This document shows positions 1 to 8,152 of a stretch of 64,000 bases of DNA, piece after piece. The DNA is taken from positions 1 through 64,000 of the forward strand of contig NZ_JAAKZI010000026.1 in the NCBI RefSeq assembly GCF_011045165.1. Direction: 5' to 3'. This stretch comes from Arthrobacter silviterrae. GTDB taxonomy: Bacteria > Actinomycetota > Actinomycetes > Actinomycetales > Micrococcaceae. The position numbers and the translations under genes were made by a program. Every line of letters begins with the position of its first letter. The first letter of the stretch is position 1. A model generated the notes under the pieces. The model did no database searches, was not told where the DNA came from, and saw only the letters and a program-made list of their open reading frames with translations.

Positions 1-2
1 TG

Positions 3-590
3 AAAACGTATGACGGATCAACGTTGATCGAACGGCTGACGAAGCTGAATAGACCCTCAAAGACAGCCTTCGCGGCAGCATGCGCCCAGCGGCTGTCGCC
101 ACTGTATCGCCGCTACTTTGGCGACGGTGAATCTGCCAAAATAGACACATTGGACGGAATCTTGAACCAGATTTGGGACGCTGCCAAGGGGAAAGATGTC
201 ACGCTGGACGGCCTGGATGACGTGGCTGAGAGCCTGGTGCCCATTGACGATGAACGACTGGGTGACCCTGCCTATGCGCAAAGTGCCACCGCATGCGTTG
301 CCTATGCTGCCAGCCTTTGGCAATCAGATGATCCTGTCGATGCTGAACTGGCGGCCAGGCAGGTCTATGACGCTGCGGACTGTGGAGCATGGACCCTGTT
401 TCCTATCCTGGGGGCAGTCCCGCCAGGAACGGACAAGTTCATCGAACACCAGCCGGTTGTCCAAGCCGCCCTGGACGGGATCGAAAGGGACCTCCTCACC
501 GCCGAGATGGCATCTGCCAATGATGGGTGGGGCGAGCTTCGGCTACGGGCTTCTGCAGAAGGTGAAGCGTGGTGCCTTACTCTTCCATAG
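3..590 (+). CDS. DUF416 family protein, 5' end cut by window
   Basis: The frame is open from the first bases of the window to the stop, so the gene probably begins outside; TTG at 24 is the first possible internal start. The visible protein (about 195 residues) resembles the DUF416/YjaG family: a leader such as IERLTKLNRPSKTAFAAAC, then an ILNQIWDAAKGKD helix and an ACVAYAASL helix, in the same order and spacing as YjaG (196 residues). It looks all-alpha and cytosolic, without signal peptide or membrane segment. The family has no established function. The next gene starts 6 bases downstream on the same strand, suggesting co-transcription. Family call moderate; function unknown. Confidence 0.7.
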   Translation, partial: KTYDGSTLIERLTKLNRPSKTAFAAACAQRLSPLYRRYFGDGESAKIDTLDGILNQIWDAAKGKDVTLDGLDDVAESLVPIDDERLGDPAYAQSATACVAYAASLWQSDDPVDAELAARQVYDAADCGAWTLFPILGAVPPGTDKFIEHQPVVQAALDGIERDLLTAEMASANDGWGELRLRASAEGEAWCLTLP

Positions 591-596
591 CAAGAC

Positions 597-1736
597 TTGC
601 ATCATGGAACCATTTCCCAATACCGAGTGCACATCGATGCCAGTCACGCGGGTGAAACTCTGCGGGATGGAAGTGTCGAAATAGCAGTGGACGGGGGGAG
701 CCAATACCGTAGCCTTGACGCCATGCATCTATTCCGTCGGAATGACCCCGCTACCCTCTTACATCCCATTTCTGCTTTTTGGGACTGGTGGGGCAGGCAG
801 GGGCACACGATTGATCCGCACCGACAGTCGGCCGCTGTTGATCAGCTAGGCCAGCTGGTGGCGGCGATCCACCCCGAGCTGACCTGGCATTTCGGGGCCG
901 GCAGCATGTCAGAGCACCGGCTGACTGTATCGGCTGCGGGAGTCGCTGAGGTGCGCCCAATAGCGGAACGCTGGCTCCGCGCCGCACCACAGGCAGACGC
1001 AACTTGGGAGTTCCGATCGAGCCAAGAGGCCGTTCAGGGTCCCCTCGTCGACGTCCTGGAAATCGCAGGCAGGAAGGTCGACCTGTCAAAGATGCTTTTC
1101 CACGTGGACCCTGATGAGCAGAATCTCAGGGTCCATGTCGGGGTCCACCACCCAATGTTCCCCGACCTTCCGGAGACTGTGCGGTGGCAAGTGACCTTTC
1201 TCGTTCTCGACTGGCTGCTCGGCGAGGACGACGTGGAGCGATGGATGGGCCGGGTTGAGACACTGGAAACTGTCCCGGTCGCACCCACGGACGGCGCCGG
1301 TTTGGTGCGCTCTGTCGCCACGATGGCTGGGCACCACCAACCCGATGAGTGGACTATGGCGCAGTGGCAGAACGCAGACGGCACGCCGGGACTGGCCCTA
1401 TTTCGTCAGGCGCTGCGATGGATCGACTACCCAACCCTCGACGTACATAACACCGTCCTTGCTACGTTTTCGGCACAAGACAATGGCCTTCCTGCCGACA
1501 GTTCCGTACTCGAAGATCTTCGCAGCCTCGAAGGTGAGCTGGAATCCCTTCTTGGTTCCCGGGGATTGCTTGTCGGTCACGAGACCCAATCCGGACAACG
1601 CACATTTCACGTCTATACCGATGGCGAGGACCAGAACGTCGCGGCCAGTCTGGCCAGCTGGGCCCGCTCCCGGCGCCTCGGAATTAACTCCGCACACGAC
1701 CCCGCCTGGCGGCTTGTACGTCACCTTACCGGGTGA
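597..1736 (+). CDS. Hypothetical protein with C-terminal DUF695-like domain
   Basis: A 379-residue soluble protein, probably translated from TTG at 597; no ATG in frame lies close and the start is uncertain. The last 110 residues (from about 265) read like a DUF695 domain: a GLPADSSVLEDL segment, LVGHETQSGQRTFHVY, and a terminal HDPAWRLVRHL with the DPxW signature. The N-terminal half has an FWDWWGRQG start and tryptophan-rich strands often seen ahead of DUF695 in actinobacteria. No catalytic motif is recognisable. It follows the DUF416 gene by 6 bases and probably shares its transcript. Function unknown; an immunity or stress role would be guesswork. Confidence 0.6.
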   Translation: MHHGTISQYRVHIDASHAGETLRDGSVEIAVDGGSQYRSLDAMHLFRRNDPATLLHPISAFWDWWGRQGHTIDPHRQSAAVDQLGQLVAAIHPELTWHFGAGSMSEHRLTVSAAGVAEVRPIAERWLRAAPQADATWEFRSSQEAVQGPLVDVLEIAGRKVDLSKMLFHVDPDEQNLRVHVGVHHPMFPDLPETVRWQVTFLVLDWLLGEDDVERWMGRVETLETVPVAPTDGAGLVRSVATMAGHHQPDEWTMAQWQNADGTPGLALFRQALRWIDYPTLDVHNTVLATFSAQDNGLPADSSVLEDLRSLEGELESLLGSRGLLVGHETQSGQRTFHVYTDGEDQNVAASLASWARSRRLGINSAHDPAWRLVRHLTG

Positions 1737-1859
1737 GAATTGCTACCCTTTTTCACCAACAAAGTGGACCAGCAGTCGCATATGGGACTGTCAGCCAATA
1801 GTTTTGAATGTACTGGATAACCCCGCGCACCTGACGCTAATCCGGGCGGCTGTCGTCTC

Positions 1860-2067
1860 AGTATGCGCGCCACAGCCCGTCCGTCGACATAGTGGGGACC
1901 GTCAAGGGACGCTGGTGCGGCGCTCCCTCGCCCGCGCTCTCGGCGATGACAACAGGCTTACTCCCGCACGAACACGGCAGCTCCTCCAGCTCGCGGCCAC
2001 GAAGCTCACTGTTGAACCCCGGGATTTGGACCGAGCAATATGGCGACACGAGAGTCTATGGAAGTAA
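1860..2067 (+). pseudogene. C-terminal relic of an unidentified protein
   Basis: Within the 500-base gap before the Abi gene, this frame carries a protein-like tail: LTPARTRQLLQLAATKLTV followed by EPRDLDRAIWRHESLWK and a stop. An LDxAIWxxxS ending is common at the C-terminus of several actinobacterial DNA-repair or hypothetical proteins, and helix periodicity is good. There is no start or ribosome site and no upstream part, so it is read as a gene remnant. The rest of the gap (1740-1859) shows nothing recognisable. Parent family not identified. Confidence 0.35.
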
Positions 2068-2087
2068 TTGACTGGTTAGGGTTTTGG

Positions 2088-2218
2088 GCCGGACGCCGAA
2101 TCGTGGCGCGGCAGGATCGAGACTGCCGGTGTCAGATACCGCGGTTGCACACCGTCTGCGATAGACTGGATGCATTAAGCCCCAGCCCCTCTGCCACCGG
2201 CAAGGGCTGGCTTTCTTT
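2088..2218 (+). ncRNA. Candidate structured RNA upstream of the Abi gene
   Basis: Several short perfect stems lie in 130 bases: GCCG/CGCC (2088-2097) with GGCG/CGGC (2105-2112), GGCAG (2110-2114) with CTGCC (2123-2127), CGGTGT (2127-2132) with ACACCG (2149-2154), GTCT (2154-2157) with AGAC (2163-2166), and a final CCAGCCC/GGGCTGG stem followed by CTTTCTTT. The first two and the last two of the short stems share bases, so they may be alternatives. There is no coding frame. AbiF-type genes are known to associate with a conserved non-coding RNA acting as antitoxin, so an RNA partner is expected in this position. Promoter not certain: TTGACT at 2068 lacks a convincing -10. This is inference from structure and context. 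Confidence 0.35.
2176..2218 (+). terminator. Stem-loop with pyrimidine tail
   Basis: CCAGCCC (2182-2188) pairs perfectly with GGGCTGG (2204-2210) across a 15-base loop, followed by CTTTCTTT. It looks like an intrinsic terminator and ends 18 bases before the proposed Abi start, so it would end a short upstream transcript (possibly the candidate RNA). Confidence 0.55.
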
Positions 2219-2235
2219 AACCGGAAGGGGCCGTC

Positions 2236-3213
2236 CTGGAACCGAAACCGCATCGCAGCTACGAGCAACAGCTGGAAATCCTCCTCTCACGAGGGATGCT
2301 CATCCCCAGCCGCGACGATGCGCTGCGAGACCTGCGGAACGTCGGCTACTACCGGCTGGCCGCCTACTGGTACCCGTTCCGTGAAATTGACCATGTTGAC
2401 GTGGACGGGACCGTAGTCCGCTCGGACCTGCTCCATGCAGGAACGACATTCGATGACGCCCACGCGTTGTGGACGTTTGACCAACGGCTCCGCCTCATAC
2501 TGCTGGAGGCGCTGGAACAGATCGAGGTCGCCCTGCGTGTCAGGACGGCCCACTGCATCGGCGCCCAGGATCCCTTCGCGCACTTGAATGCCTCCCACCT
2601 GGACACGGCCCGCTGCGTGGCACCGGTTCAGACGCCGCAAGGGCCAATGATGGCCCATCAATGGTGGGTGGCCCGTTACGAGGAAAAGCTGGCAAGCACC
2701 CACGATGACATCCTGCGGTTGTACAGGTCCCGCTGGGATCTCAAACCCCCCGTATGGATTGCCGTTGAACTGCTCGACTTCGGCATGCTCTCAACCTTCT
2801 TCAGGCAGTTTCTAACCAAAGCCCAGCACAGTGAAATCTCACGGACTTTCGGAATCTCCCAGGGCAGCTTTCTGGTCAACTGGATCAAAGTCCTCAATCA
2901 CGTCCGCAACATGTGCGCCCACCACGCGCGTGTCTGGAACCAGCCAGTGACCTTCCGGCTCCAGCGAATACCCACCGGAATGTCACCCCTTCTGGACCCA
3001 CTAAATACGCTGACCGGAACACCGAAGACACGCATCTACTCAGTCCTGTACCTCTGCGCGTTCCTCCTTGACGGCCTTGGTGACAACAGCGACTGGATGA
3101 ACAACGCACACGCCCTCCTGGCCTCCTTCCCCAATGTTCCCGGACCCACCCTCAACGACATCGGCGCACCCGGCAACTGGCAGACCCACGCCATCTGGAA
3201 TACCCGAAACTGA
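2236..3213 (+). CDS. Abi family (Abi_2, AbiD/AbiF-type) abortive infection protein
   Basis: Abi_2 (PF07751) protein. The conserved opening SYEQQLEILLSRGMLIPS, the VGYYRLAAYWYPFRE block and the C-terminal HEPN nuclease motif VRNMCAHHARVWNQ (Arg224 to His229 here, RNxxxH) are all present. HEPN proteins of this type are usually RNases that stop translation in phage-infected cells. ATG at 2296 would delete the family's first conserved segment. The frame upstream is closed by TAA at 2218-2220 and contains no ATG, GTG or TTG, only CTG at 2236, six bases after a GGAAGGGG ribosome-site-like sequence, so a CTG start is preferred (325 residues). A hairpin-rich region lies just upstream. Soluble, no membrane segment. 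Confidence 0.85.
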   Translation: MEPKPHRSYEQQLEILLSRGMLIPSRDDALRDLRNVGYYRLAAYWYPFREIDHVDVDGTVVRSDLLHAGTTFDDAHALWTFDQRLRLILLEALEQIEVALRVRTAHCIGAQDPFAHLNASHLDTARCVAPVQTPQGPMMAHQWWVARYEEKLASTHDDILRLYRSRWDLKPPVWIAVELLDFGMLSTFFRQFLTKAQHSEISRTFGISQGSFLVNWIKVLNHVRNMCAHHARVWNQPVTFRLQRIPTGMSPLLDPLNTLTGTPKTRIYSVLYLCAFLLDGLGDNSDWMNNAHALLASFPNVPGPTLNDIGAPGNWQTHAIWNTRN

Positions 3214-3615
3214 AAACACCTTGCAAAAAAGTATTCACAACACAAGCTCGTGCCCGCCCAGAATCCTGGGAAACCGGATTCGCATTTCATCGAATCCGGC
3301 AGTCATTTTTCGGTTCGCAATTTGACTCACGAAACGGTCCCGATTCATGCCGCGGAGGACGCCAGATTAGCAGCAAATTGCCCTTTCATCATGGAAGTTG
3401 GTGCTCCGCTCCCCCAACAAAACATCACCAAATTGCTTGTTTCGCAATGGCAACTAACCACCTGGCAGGCCGGACCGAAACCGCAGCCTGAACAACGCGA
3501 ATGGTTGAGGCACAACAGCCTTCTTTTCACAACCAGTGGCATGCCACCAGCCATGCCCACGAACCTGCAAACGGCCAGTAAATAGCAGTTCCGGGGCTGC
3601 GCTGCGGGGCTTCGT
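3214..3615. other. Gap without recognisable gene
   Basis: About 400 bases between the Abi gene and the tRNA-fragment repeat. Only weak open frames are seen; the longest plus-strand one (3250-3585) has no family resemblance and no convincing ribosome site. AT content is higher than in neighbouring genes, fitting an element boundary. Confidence 0.5.
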
Positions 3616-4023
3616 CACGTTTTACTCACGTTTTTGAACGAAAACCCATGCCAAATATTGGCATGCCAATGGGGCCCCGTTGTTCCGCACTCCCCCGGAA
3701 TTTGGCGGATTTTGGCGCCGGTTGAAGGCTGTTGGCATGAGGTTCCTGGGTTTCTCTTGGCCGTCGGTTCGAGTCCGACCCGGGGCACCAATGTGGCGCT
3801 GACCTGCGGTTATGTCCCCCAGGCCAGCAACGGCAAGGGCCCAAAATTATCACAACTCACCTTTTACTCATCTATTTCAGCAAAATTCTCTTGGACTGGC
3901 ACTCATCTATTTGAAGACCGCCAAGTCATCTTTTTGGACAGGGGAGCCCAAAAAGTGGCCAAAATCCGCGGTTTCTCCGAGCCTGGAAAGCACGAAGGCC
4001 AGATTGCCATAAATTGGCCCTCC
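3616..4023 (+). repeat. Long diverged direct repeat with tRNA 3' end, copy A
   Basis: This stretch matches 17246-17650 in the same orientation, by eye near 80 % over the core from 3752 to about 3960, and more loosely around it. Shared words are TTTTACTCAC, a GCATGCC-type inverted repeat, TTCTCTTGGCCG, the tRNA T-arm and CCA end, TTTTACTCATCT, CATCTATTTGAAGACCGCC and CCCAAAAAGTGGCC. A tRNA 3' end joined to foreign flanks is the usual scar of an integrated element. No integrase gene survives beside it. Confidence 0.75.
3763..3790 (+). tRNA. tRNA 3' fragment (T-arm, acceptor strand, CCA), not a functional gene
   Basis: GTCGG-TTCGAGT-CCGAC forms a perfect T-arm, followed by seven acceptor bases CCGGGGC, a discriminator A and CCA. 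No matching 5' acceptor strand, D-arm or anticodon arm lies upstream, so this is only the 3' end, as expected of an attachment-site core. Confidence 0.7.
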
Positions 4024-4118
4024 GATCGCCGTACTCGCATACGATTCCTTCGGGGCGAATGGTTTCCCGCCCAGGGGAACAGCACCCAGCCGCCATAGAC
4101 CTCACTGCGTGACACTGC

Positions 4119-4168
4119 AGAGGCACGCGCGAACCATTTGGCTTTCATCTTGACATTAGGCACCACGG
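4119..4168. repeat. Short repeat R2, copy A
   Basis: A 50-base segment (GAGGCACGC, GAACCATTTGGC, CATCTTGACAT, GGCACCACGG) recurs at 21762-21810 in the same orientation. On the minus strand both read as protein-like VVPxVKMxAKWFxRAS, suggesting the tail of a lost mobile-element gene. Copy identity by eye about 80 %. Confidence 0.5.
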
Positions 4169-4253
4169 AAGCCCACAAGGAAATCCAACCCACCGCGCCA
4201 CGTCCTCAGCCAAGCGACCAATCGCGGTCATCCACTGCAACACGTAACAATGA

Positions 4254-7200
4254 TTAGCGGGTAAATCTCAGCGTTACCAACTGGAAGGGGCGCAGGGTCA
4301 ACTTGGCATGGTCCGTCCCGGTGGCCACGCCGGCCTCGCCTGGATGGTCCCTTTCGAGTAGGTCCGTGGTGTTGACCGAGCGGGTCGCAAAGCCCGCTTG
4401 TATTGTTCCGGTGCTGCGTTGGCCCAGTGATTCGTAGAGGCGGACAATTACGTCGCCGGAATGGTCTTCGGCGAGCTTGACTGCCTCGATGACGATGCCG
4501 GGATTTGAAAGTACAAACAACGGTTCCACTGTGTGCGCCCCACTGAACATGCGCGCGGTGAGGTTGGTCCGGTAGCCTTCCTCGACTGCGTCGGCGATCT
4601 CTGCGCCCGGGCGGACAGTAACGGTAAAGGAGTGCGGACCCCTGTCACTGTTGGGGTCAGGATATTTTGGGGCCCGCAACAGCGACAACCGTACCCGCGT
4701 CGTGGTCCCGCCGTCGTCACGTATTGAGCGGGATACGTCGTGTCCGTAGCTTGCATCATTGGTGACGGCCACGCCATAGCCTGGTTCGCCGACGTGGATC
4801 CATCTGTGTGCGCAGATTTCAAATTTGGCTGCCTCCCATGACGTGTTTTCGTGGGTGGGCCGGAAGACGTGGCCGAATTGGGTTTCAGCTGCTGACCGGT
4901 CGGCCCGGACATCGAAGGGAAACCCAAGCTTGAGCAGCTTGTCATTTTCCTGCCAGTCGATCTCGGTAGTAATCGAGATCGATTTCGCTCCCGGCGTCAG
5001 ACTGATCCTTTGGATAATTTCAGACTTCCCCGTGTTTCGGGCGACCACGACGCATGCCATGCCTTCTTCGAACATGACCGGCCGGGTCGTTTCTTCAAGA
5101 CTTGTCACGTTTTGGCGGTAGTGCTCGTCGATGTCCCATGCGTCCCATTGGTTGGGGATGTCCCGGTGGAGCTCGAGGTGGTTGCCGAACGTATTTGGCG
5201 CTATGGATTCGCGTCCGCTCGCGTAATCCACGAGTGAGACTAGGCGGCCCGCCGAATCGACGGCTGCCTTGATGAGGCCATTGTCCAAGACATGGACGCC
5301 GTCCTTGACTGAAGTCGCCACCGGCGCCCCAGATTCCTTGATGGGAGCCGCGCCCAATGCTGAAACCCCGTCCCTGCTGTGGGGCGTTGCATTCAGGAGC
5401 AGCCGAATATCTCCAATACCCGCCGCTTGCTCAGCAGATTTCGTGATGACGGATTCCAGGTCGCGGCTGATCGCAGCGTAGTTGCGCTCCGCGTCCTGGT
5501 GCACCCAGGAGATGGAAGAGCCAGGAAGAATGTCGTGAAATTGTTGCAACAACACGAGCTGCCATATCCTCGAGAGCTCCTCGTATGGATATTGGGCGCC
5601 ATTGCGAATCGTGGCCGTCGTCGCCCAAAGTTCGGCTTCCCGAAGCAGATGTTCGCTGCGACGATTGCCACGTTTCGTGTTGGACTGGGACGTGTATGTG
5701 CCTCGATGGAGTTCCAAATACATTTCCCCGACCCAAACCGGGATCCGCTTGTTTTCGTCCTGGGCCTCCTGGAAGAAGCTGGATGCCGAACCGATTCTTA
5801 CCCTTGGCGAGCCTTCCAAGTCGTTGGTGCGCGCCGCGGCTGCCAACATTTCCCGGGTTGGGCCTCCCCCGCCGTCTCCCCAGCCAAAAGGAACCAGGGA
5901 GACGTTCCCTCTGCCTTTCTCCCGATAGTTGCGCTGGGCGTGGGCAAGTTCAGCCCCGGACAGCTCAGAGTTGTACGTGTCAACGGGCGGGAAATGCGTG
6001 AACACTCGCGTGCCGTCAATGCCTTCCCACTCGAAAGTGTGGTGGGGGAACTTGTTGGTCTGGTTCCAGGAGATCTTTTGCGTCAAGAACCACTTAGACC
6101 CCGCCGCCTTGACTATCTGGGGAAGTGCGCCCGAATAGCCGAAGGAATCCGGAAGCCAGACTTCCTGCGTGTCCACCCCGAATTCTTCAAGGAAGAACGT
6201 TTTTCCGACCACAAACTGGCGGGCCAGCGCCTCACCGCCAGGCATGTTGGTGTCCGATTCGACCCACATGCCCCCGACAGGAACAAATTGGCCAGCTTTC
6301 ACCTTTTCCTTGATGCGGAGAAAGAGGTCGGGATAGAACTCCTTCATCCAGGCCAGTTGCTGGGCCGAGGAACATGAAAAGACAAATTCCGGGTAGGCAT
6401 CCATCAAGGCAACGACATTGGAGAAAGTTCTCGCGCATTTGCGAATAGTCTCTCGGACTGGCCACAGCCAGGCAGAATCGATGTGGGCGTGGCCGGTGGC
6501 AACAATTCGGTGTGCCGAAGCATAAGCAGGACGGCCCATCACCTCGGCGAGTTCGGCACGGCCCGCCGACGCGGTGCCCGGCACATCTTCCGGGTCCATT
6601 GCGTTGAGCATGCTCTCAAAAGCTGTCAGCAAGTCAGCCCTCCGCGGAACCTCAGTGCTCAACTCGCGCATTAGCCCCCGGAGGGTCCAAATGTCTTGCC
6701 GGAGGGCCCAGACCTCGTCATTGCGTTCGGCAACTTCCACCTGTTGAAGCCGGTAGATCGGGTCGGATCCTGCCGTCGCCTTGTCGCCCAACACCGTCGG
6801 GGCAAATATGAAAGCTTCAGCAACATTCGGATTTGCTGCGGCCTCAACATACAGATCAATGGTGGGGCCAGCGACTGGTATCCAGTTGTTTCGTGGTGAG
6901 AGTGCCTTGACGATGGTTCCGTCCGAGTTCCAGACAATTCCTTCACACTGGAATCCCGGAGAGTTGATATTGAAGCCCAAGTCCACCAGCAGTTCGACGG
7001 TATGCCCCGGGGTCTTGCCAAAGTCCGCCGGTACAGTTCCCGTGATGTGGAACCATACTGTTCCCCAGGGTTTCCCCCACGGTTGTCCTACTTCAAATGG
7101 TTTGTATTGTTCGCTCAGGGCTTGGGCAGCAGGGACCGGTTCATCAGGCGCCTCCCACATCGAAACGGACAGAGCCTCGGACCGCGTGTAGATCGATGGC

Positions 7201-7262
7201 TCGATTCGCTCGGTCAGGAACCGGTCGAGCCGTCCTTCGGTAATGAGCCGGAAGTCATGCAT
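4254..7262 (-). CDS. Alpha-mannosidase, glycoside hydrolase family 38
   Basis: A 1002-residue cytosolic GH38 enzyme that would cleave alpha-mannosides brought in by the adjacent importer. The zinc-binding GHAHIDSAWLWP motif is at residues 257-268 (His258, His260, Asp262). The catalytic nucleophile is Asp372 in WLPDSFGYSG. A middle three-helix and C-terminal beta-sandwich region follow, giving the usual length for bacterial MAN2C1/Ams1-type enzymes. The start is ATG at 7262 after AAGGAGGACTC; the frame stays open 400 bases further upstream but that part overlaps the permease and lacks family resemblance. It is the last gene of an operon with two permeases and a binding protein; a ROK regulator gene precedes it. 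No signal peptide, so oligosaccharides are probably imported before cleavage. Confidence 0.93.
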   Translation of the reverse strand: MHDFRLITEGRLDRFLTERIEPSIYTRSEALSVSMWEAPDEPVPAAQALSEQYKPFEVGQPWGKPWGTVWFHITGTVPADFGKTPGHTVELLVDLGFNINSPGFQCEGIVWNSDGTIVKALSPRNNWIPVAGPTIDLYVEAAANPNVAEAFIFAPTVLGDKATAGSDPIYRLQQVEVAERNDEVWALRQDIWTLRGLMRELSTEVPRRADLLTAFESMLNAMDPEDVPGTASAGRAELAEVMGRPAYASAHRIVATGHAHIDSAWLWPVRETIRKCARTFSNVVALMDAYPEFVFSCSSAQQLAWMKEFYPDLFLRIKEKVKAGQFVPVGGMWVESDTNMPGGEALARQFVVGKTFFLEEFGVDTQEVWLPDSFGYSGALPQIVKAAGSKWFLTQKISWNQTNKFPHHTFEWEGIDGTRVFTHFPPVDTYNSELSGAELAHAQRNYREKGRGNVSLVPFGWGDGGGGPTREMLAAAARTNDLEGSPRVRIGSASSFFQEAQDENKRIPVWVGEMYLELHRGTYTSQSNTKRGNRRSEHLLREAELWATTATIRNGAQYPYEELSRIWQLVLLQQFHDILPGSSISWVHQDAERNYAAISRDLESVITKSAEQAAGIGDIRLLLNATPHSRDGVSALGAAPIKESGAPVATSVKDGVHVLDNGLIKAAVDSAGRLVSLVDYASGRESIAPNTFGNHLELHRDIPNQWDAWDIDEHYRQNVTSLEETTRPVMFEEGMACVVVARNTGKSEIIQRISLTPGAKSISITTEIDWQENDKLLKLGFPFDVRADRSAAETQFGHVFRPTHENTSWEAAKFEICAHRWIHVGEPGYGVAVTNDASYGHDVSRSIRDDGGTTTRVRLSLLRAPKYPDPNSDRGPHSFTVTVRPGAEIADAVEEGYRTNLTARMFSGAHTVEPLFVLSNPGIVIEAVKLAEDHSGDVIVRLYESLGQRSTGTIQAGFATRSVNTTDLLERDHPGEAGVATGTDHAKLTLRPFQLVTLRFTR

Positions 7263-7291
7263 GAGTCCTCCTTGGAAGGTCAGAATATTTG

Positions 7292-8152
7292 TTAGCCCTT
7301 GACTGCGCCGGCCATGGCGAATGACCCGCCCAGGACCTTCTGCACGATGACGTACAGCACGATGACGGGCACGGAATAGACGAGGGAAAAAGCAGCCAGC
7401 TGGCCATAGGCCACCGCGCCGTATTGGCCAAAGAAGCTGAAGATCGAAACTGCCGCTGGCTGCTTGTCTGGCGAGAGCAGCAACACGAAGGGGACGAAAA
7501 AATTCCCCCAGCCTTGTATGAAGACAAAGATAAAGACCACGGCGATCCCCGGACGCATGAGCGGAACGACTATTGCGCGCAGGGTTTGCATTGACGAGGC
7601 GCCATCCACCCAGGCAGCCTCTTCTAGGGAGATGGGGACTTCGTCCATGAAGTTCTTGGTCATCCAAATGGCCATCGGCAGGGATGTTGCCGCCATGAAG
7701 AACATCGTGCCGGTCAAGGAATCCATCAGGTTCAGTGTTACGAAGAGACTGTAGACGGGCACCATCATGGCTGTGATAGGCAGTCCTGTGCCAAACAGGA
7801 CGCCGTAGAGGAACGGCTTTTTAATCCGGAGTGGATAGCGTGAGAGTGGGTAGGCGGCCAATACGGCACAGGTCACGGTGACCAGCGCACACCCGGCCGA
7901 CAGCAGGAAGCTGTTCCATAACGGGATAAGGGTCTGCTCGGGCGTCATGACCTTGGCAAAATTGGCCAACGACCACTGTGCCGGCCAATTGACCGCCAGG
8001 GTGGCCTCCGTGTCGAACGACGCCAGTAGCAGCCACACCATCGGCAGCAAGAAGCACAGCGCCAGAAACAACAGGAGCCCGTTCGTTAGCGATTTGACAC
8101 CGAGGTGCCGTGGGGAAGACATCGAAATCTTGGGAAGTGCAGCAACACTCAC
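7292..8152 (-). CDS. Sugar ABC transporter permease (MalG-type, CUT1)
   Basis: A 286-residue inner-membrane permease with six predicted membrane spans; the first is LLLFLALCFLLPMVWLLL. The EAA loop that contacts the ATPase reads EEAAWVDGASSMQTLRAIVV (about residues 186-205), the pattern of MalG-like CUT1 permeases. The start is GTG at 8152, directly after the TAA of the preceding permease gene; ATG ten codons on is an alternative. It lies 29 bases upstream of the mannosidase start, so co-transcription is clear. No ATP-binding subunit is encoded nearby; CUT1 importers in actinobacteria usually share one MsiK-type ATPase encoded elsewhere. Predicted cargo: mannose-containing oligosaccharide. 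Confidence 0.93.
   Translation of the reverse strand: MSVAALPKISMSSPRHLGVKSLTNGLLLFLALCFLLPMVWLLLASFDTEATLAVNWPAQWSLANFAKVMTPEQTLIPLWNSFLLSAGCALVTVTCAVLAAYPLSRYPLRIKKPFLYGVLFGTGLPITAMMVPVYSLFVTLNLMDSLTGTMFFMAATSLPMAIWMTKNFMDEVPISLEEAAWVDGASSMQTLRAIVVPLMRPGIAVVFIFVFIQGWGNFFVPFVLLLSPDKQPAAVSIFSFFGQYGAVAYGQLAAFSLVYSVPVIVLYVIVQKVLGGSFAMAGAVKG

Noticed and set aside
3740-3790. Complete tRNA gene
   Set aside because: Only T-arm, 3' acceptor strand and CCA are present here and at 17392-17419; no D-arm, anticodon arm or 5' acceptor strand is found upstream.
7263-7667. N-terminal extension of the alpha-mannosidase
   Set aside because: The frame is open, but it overlaps the permease gene and shows no GH38-like sequence; a strong ribosome site sits at ATG 7262.
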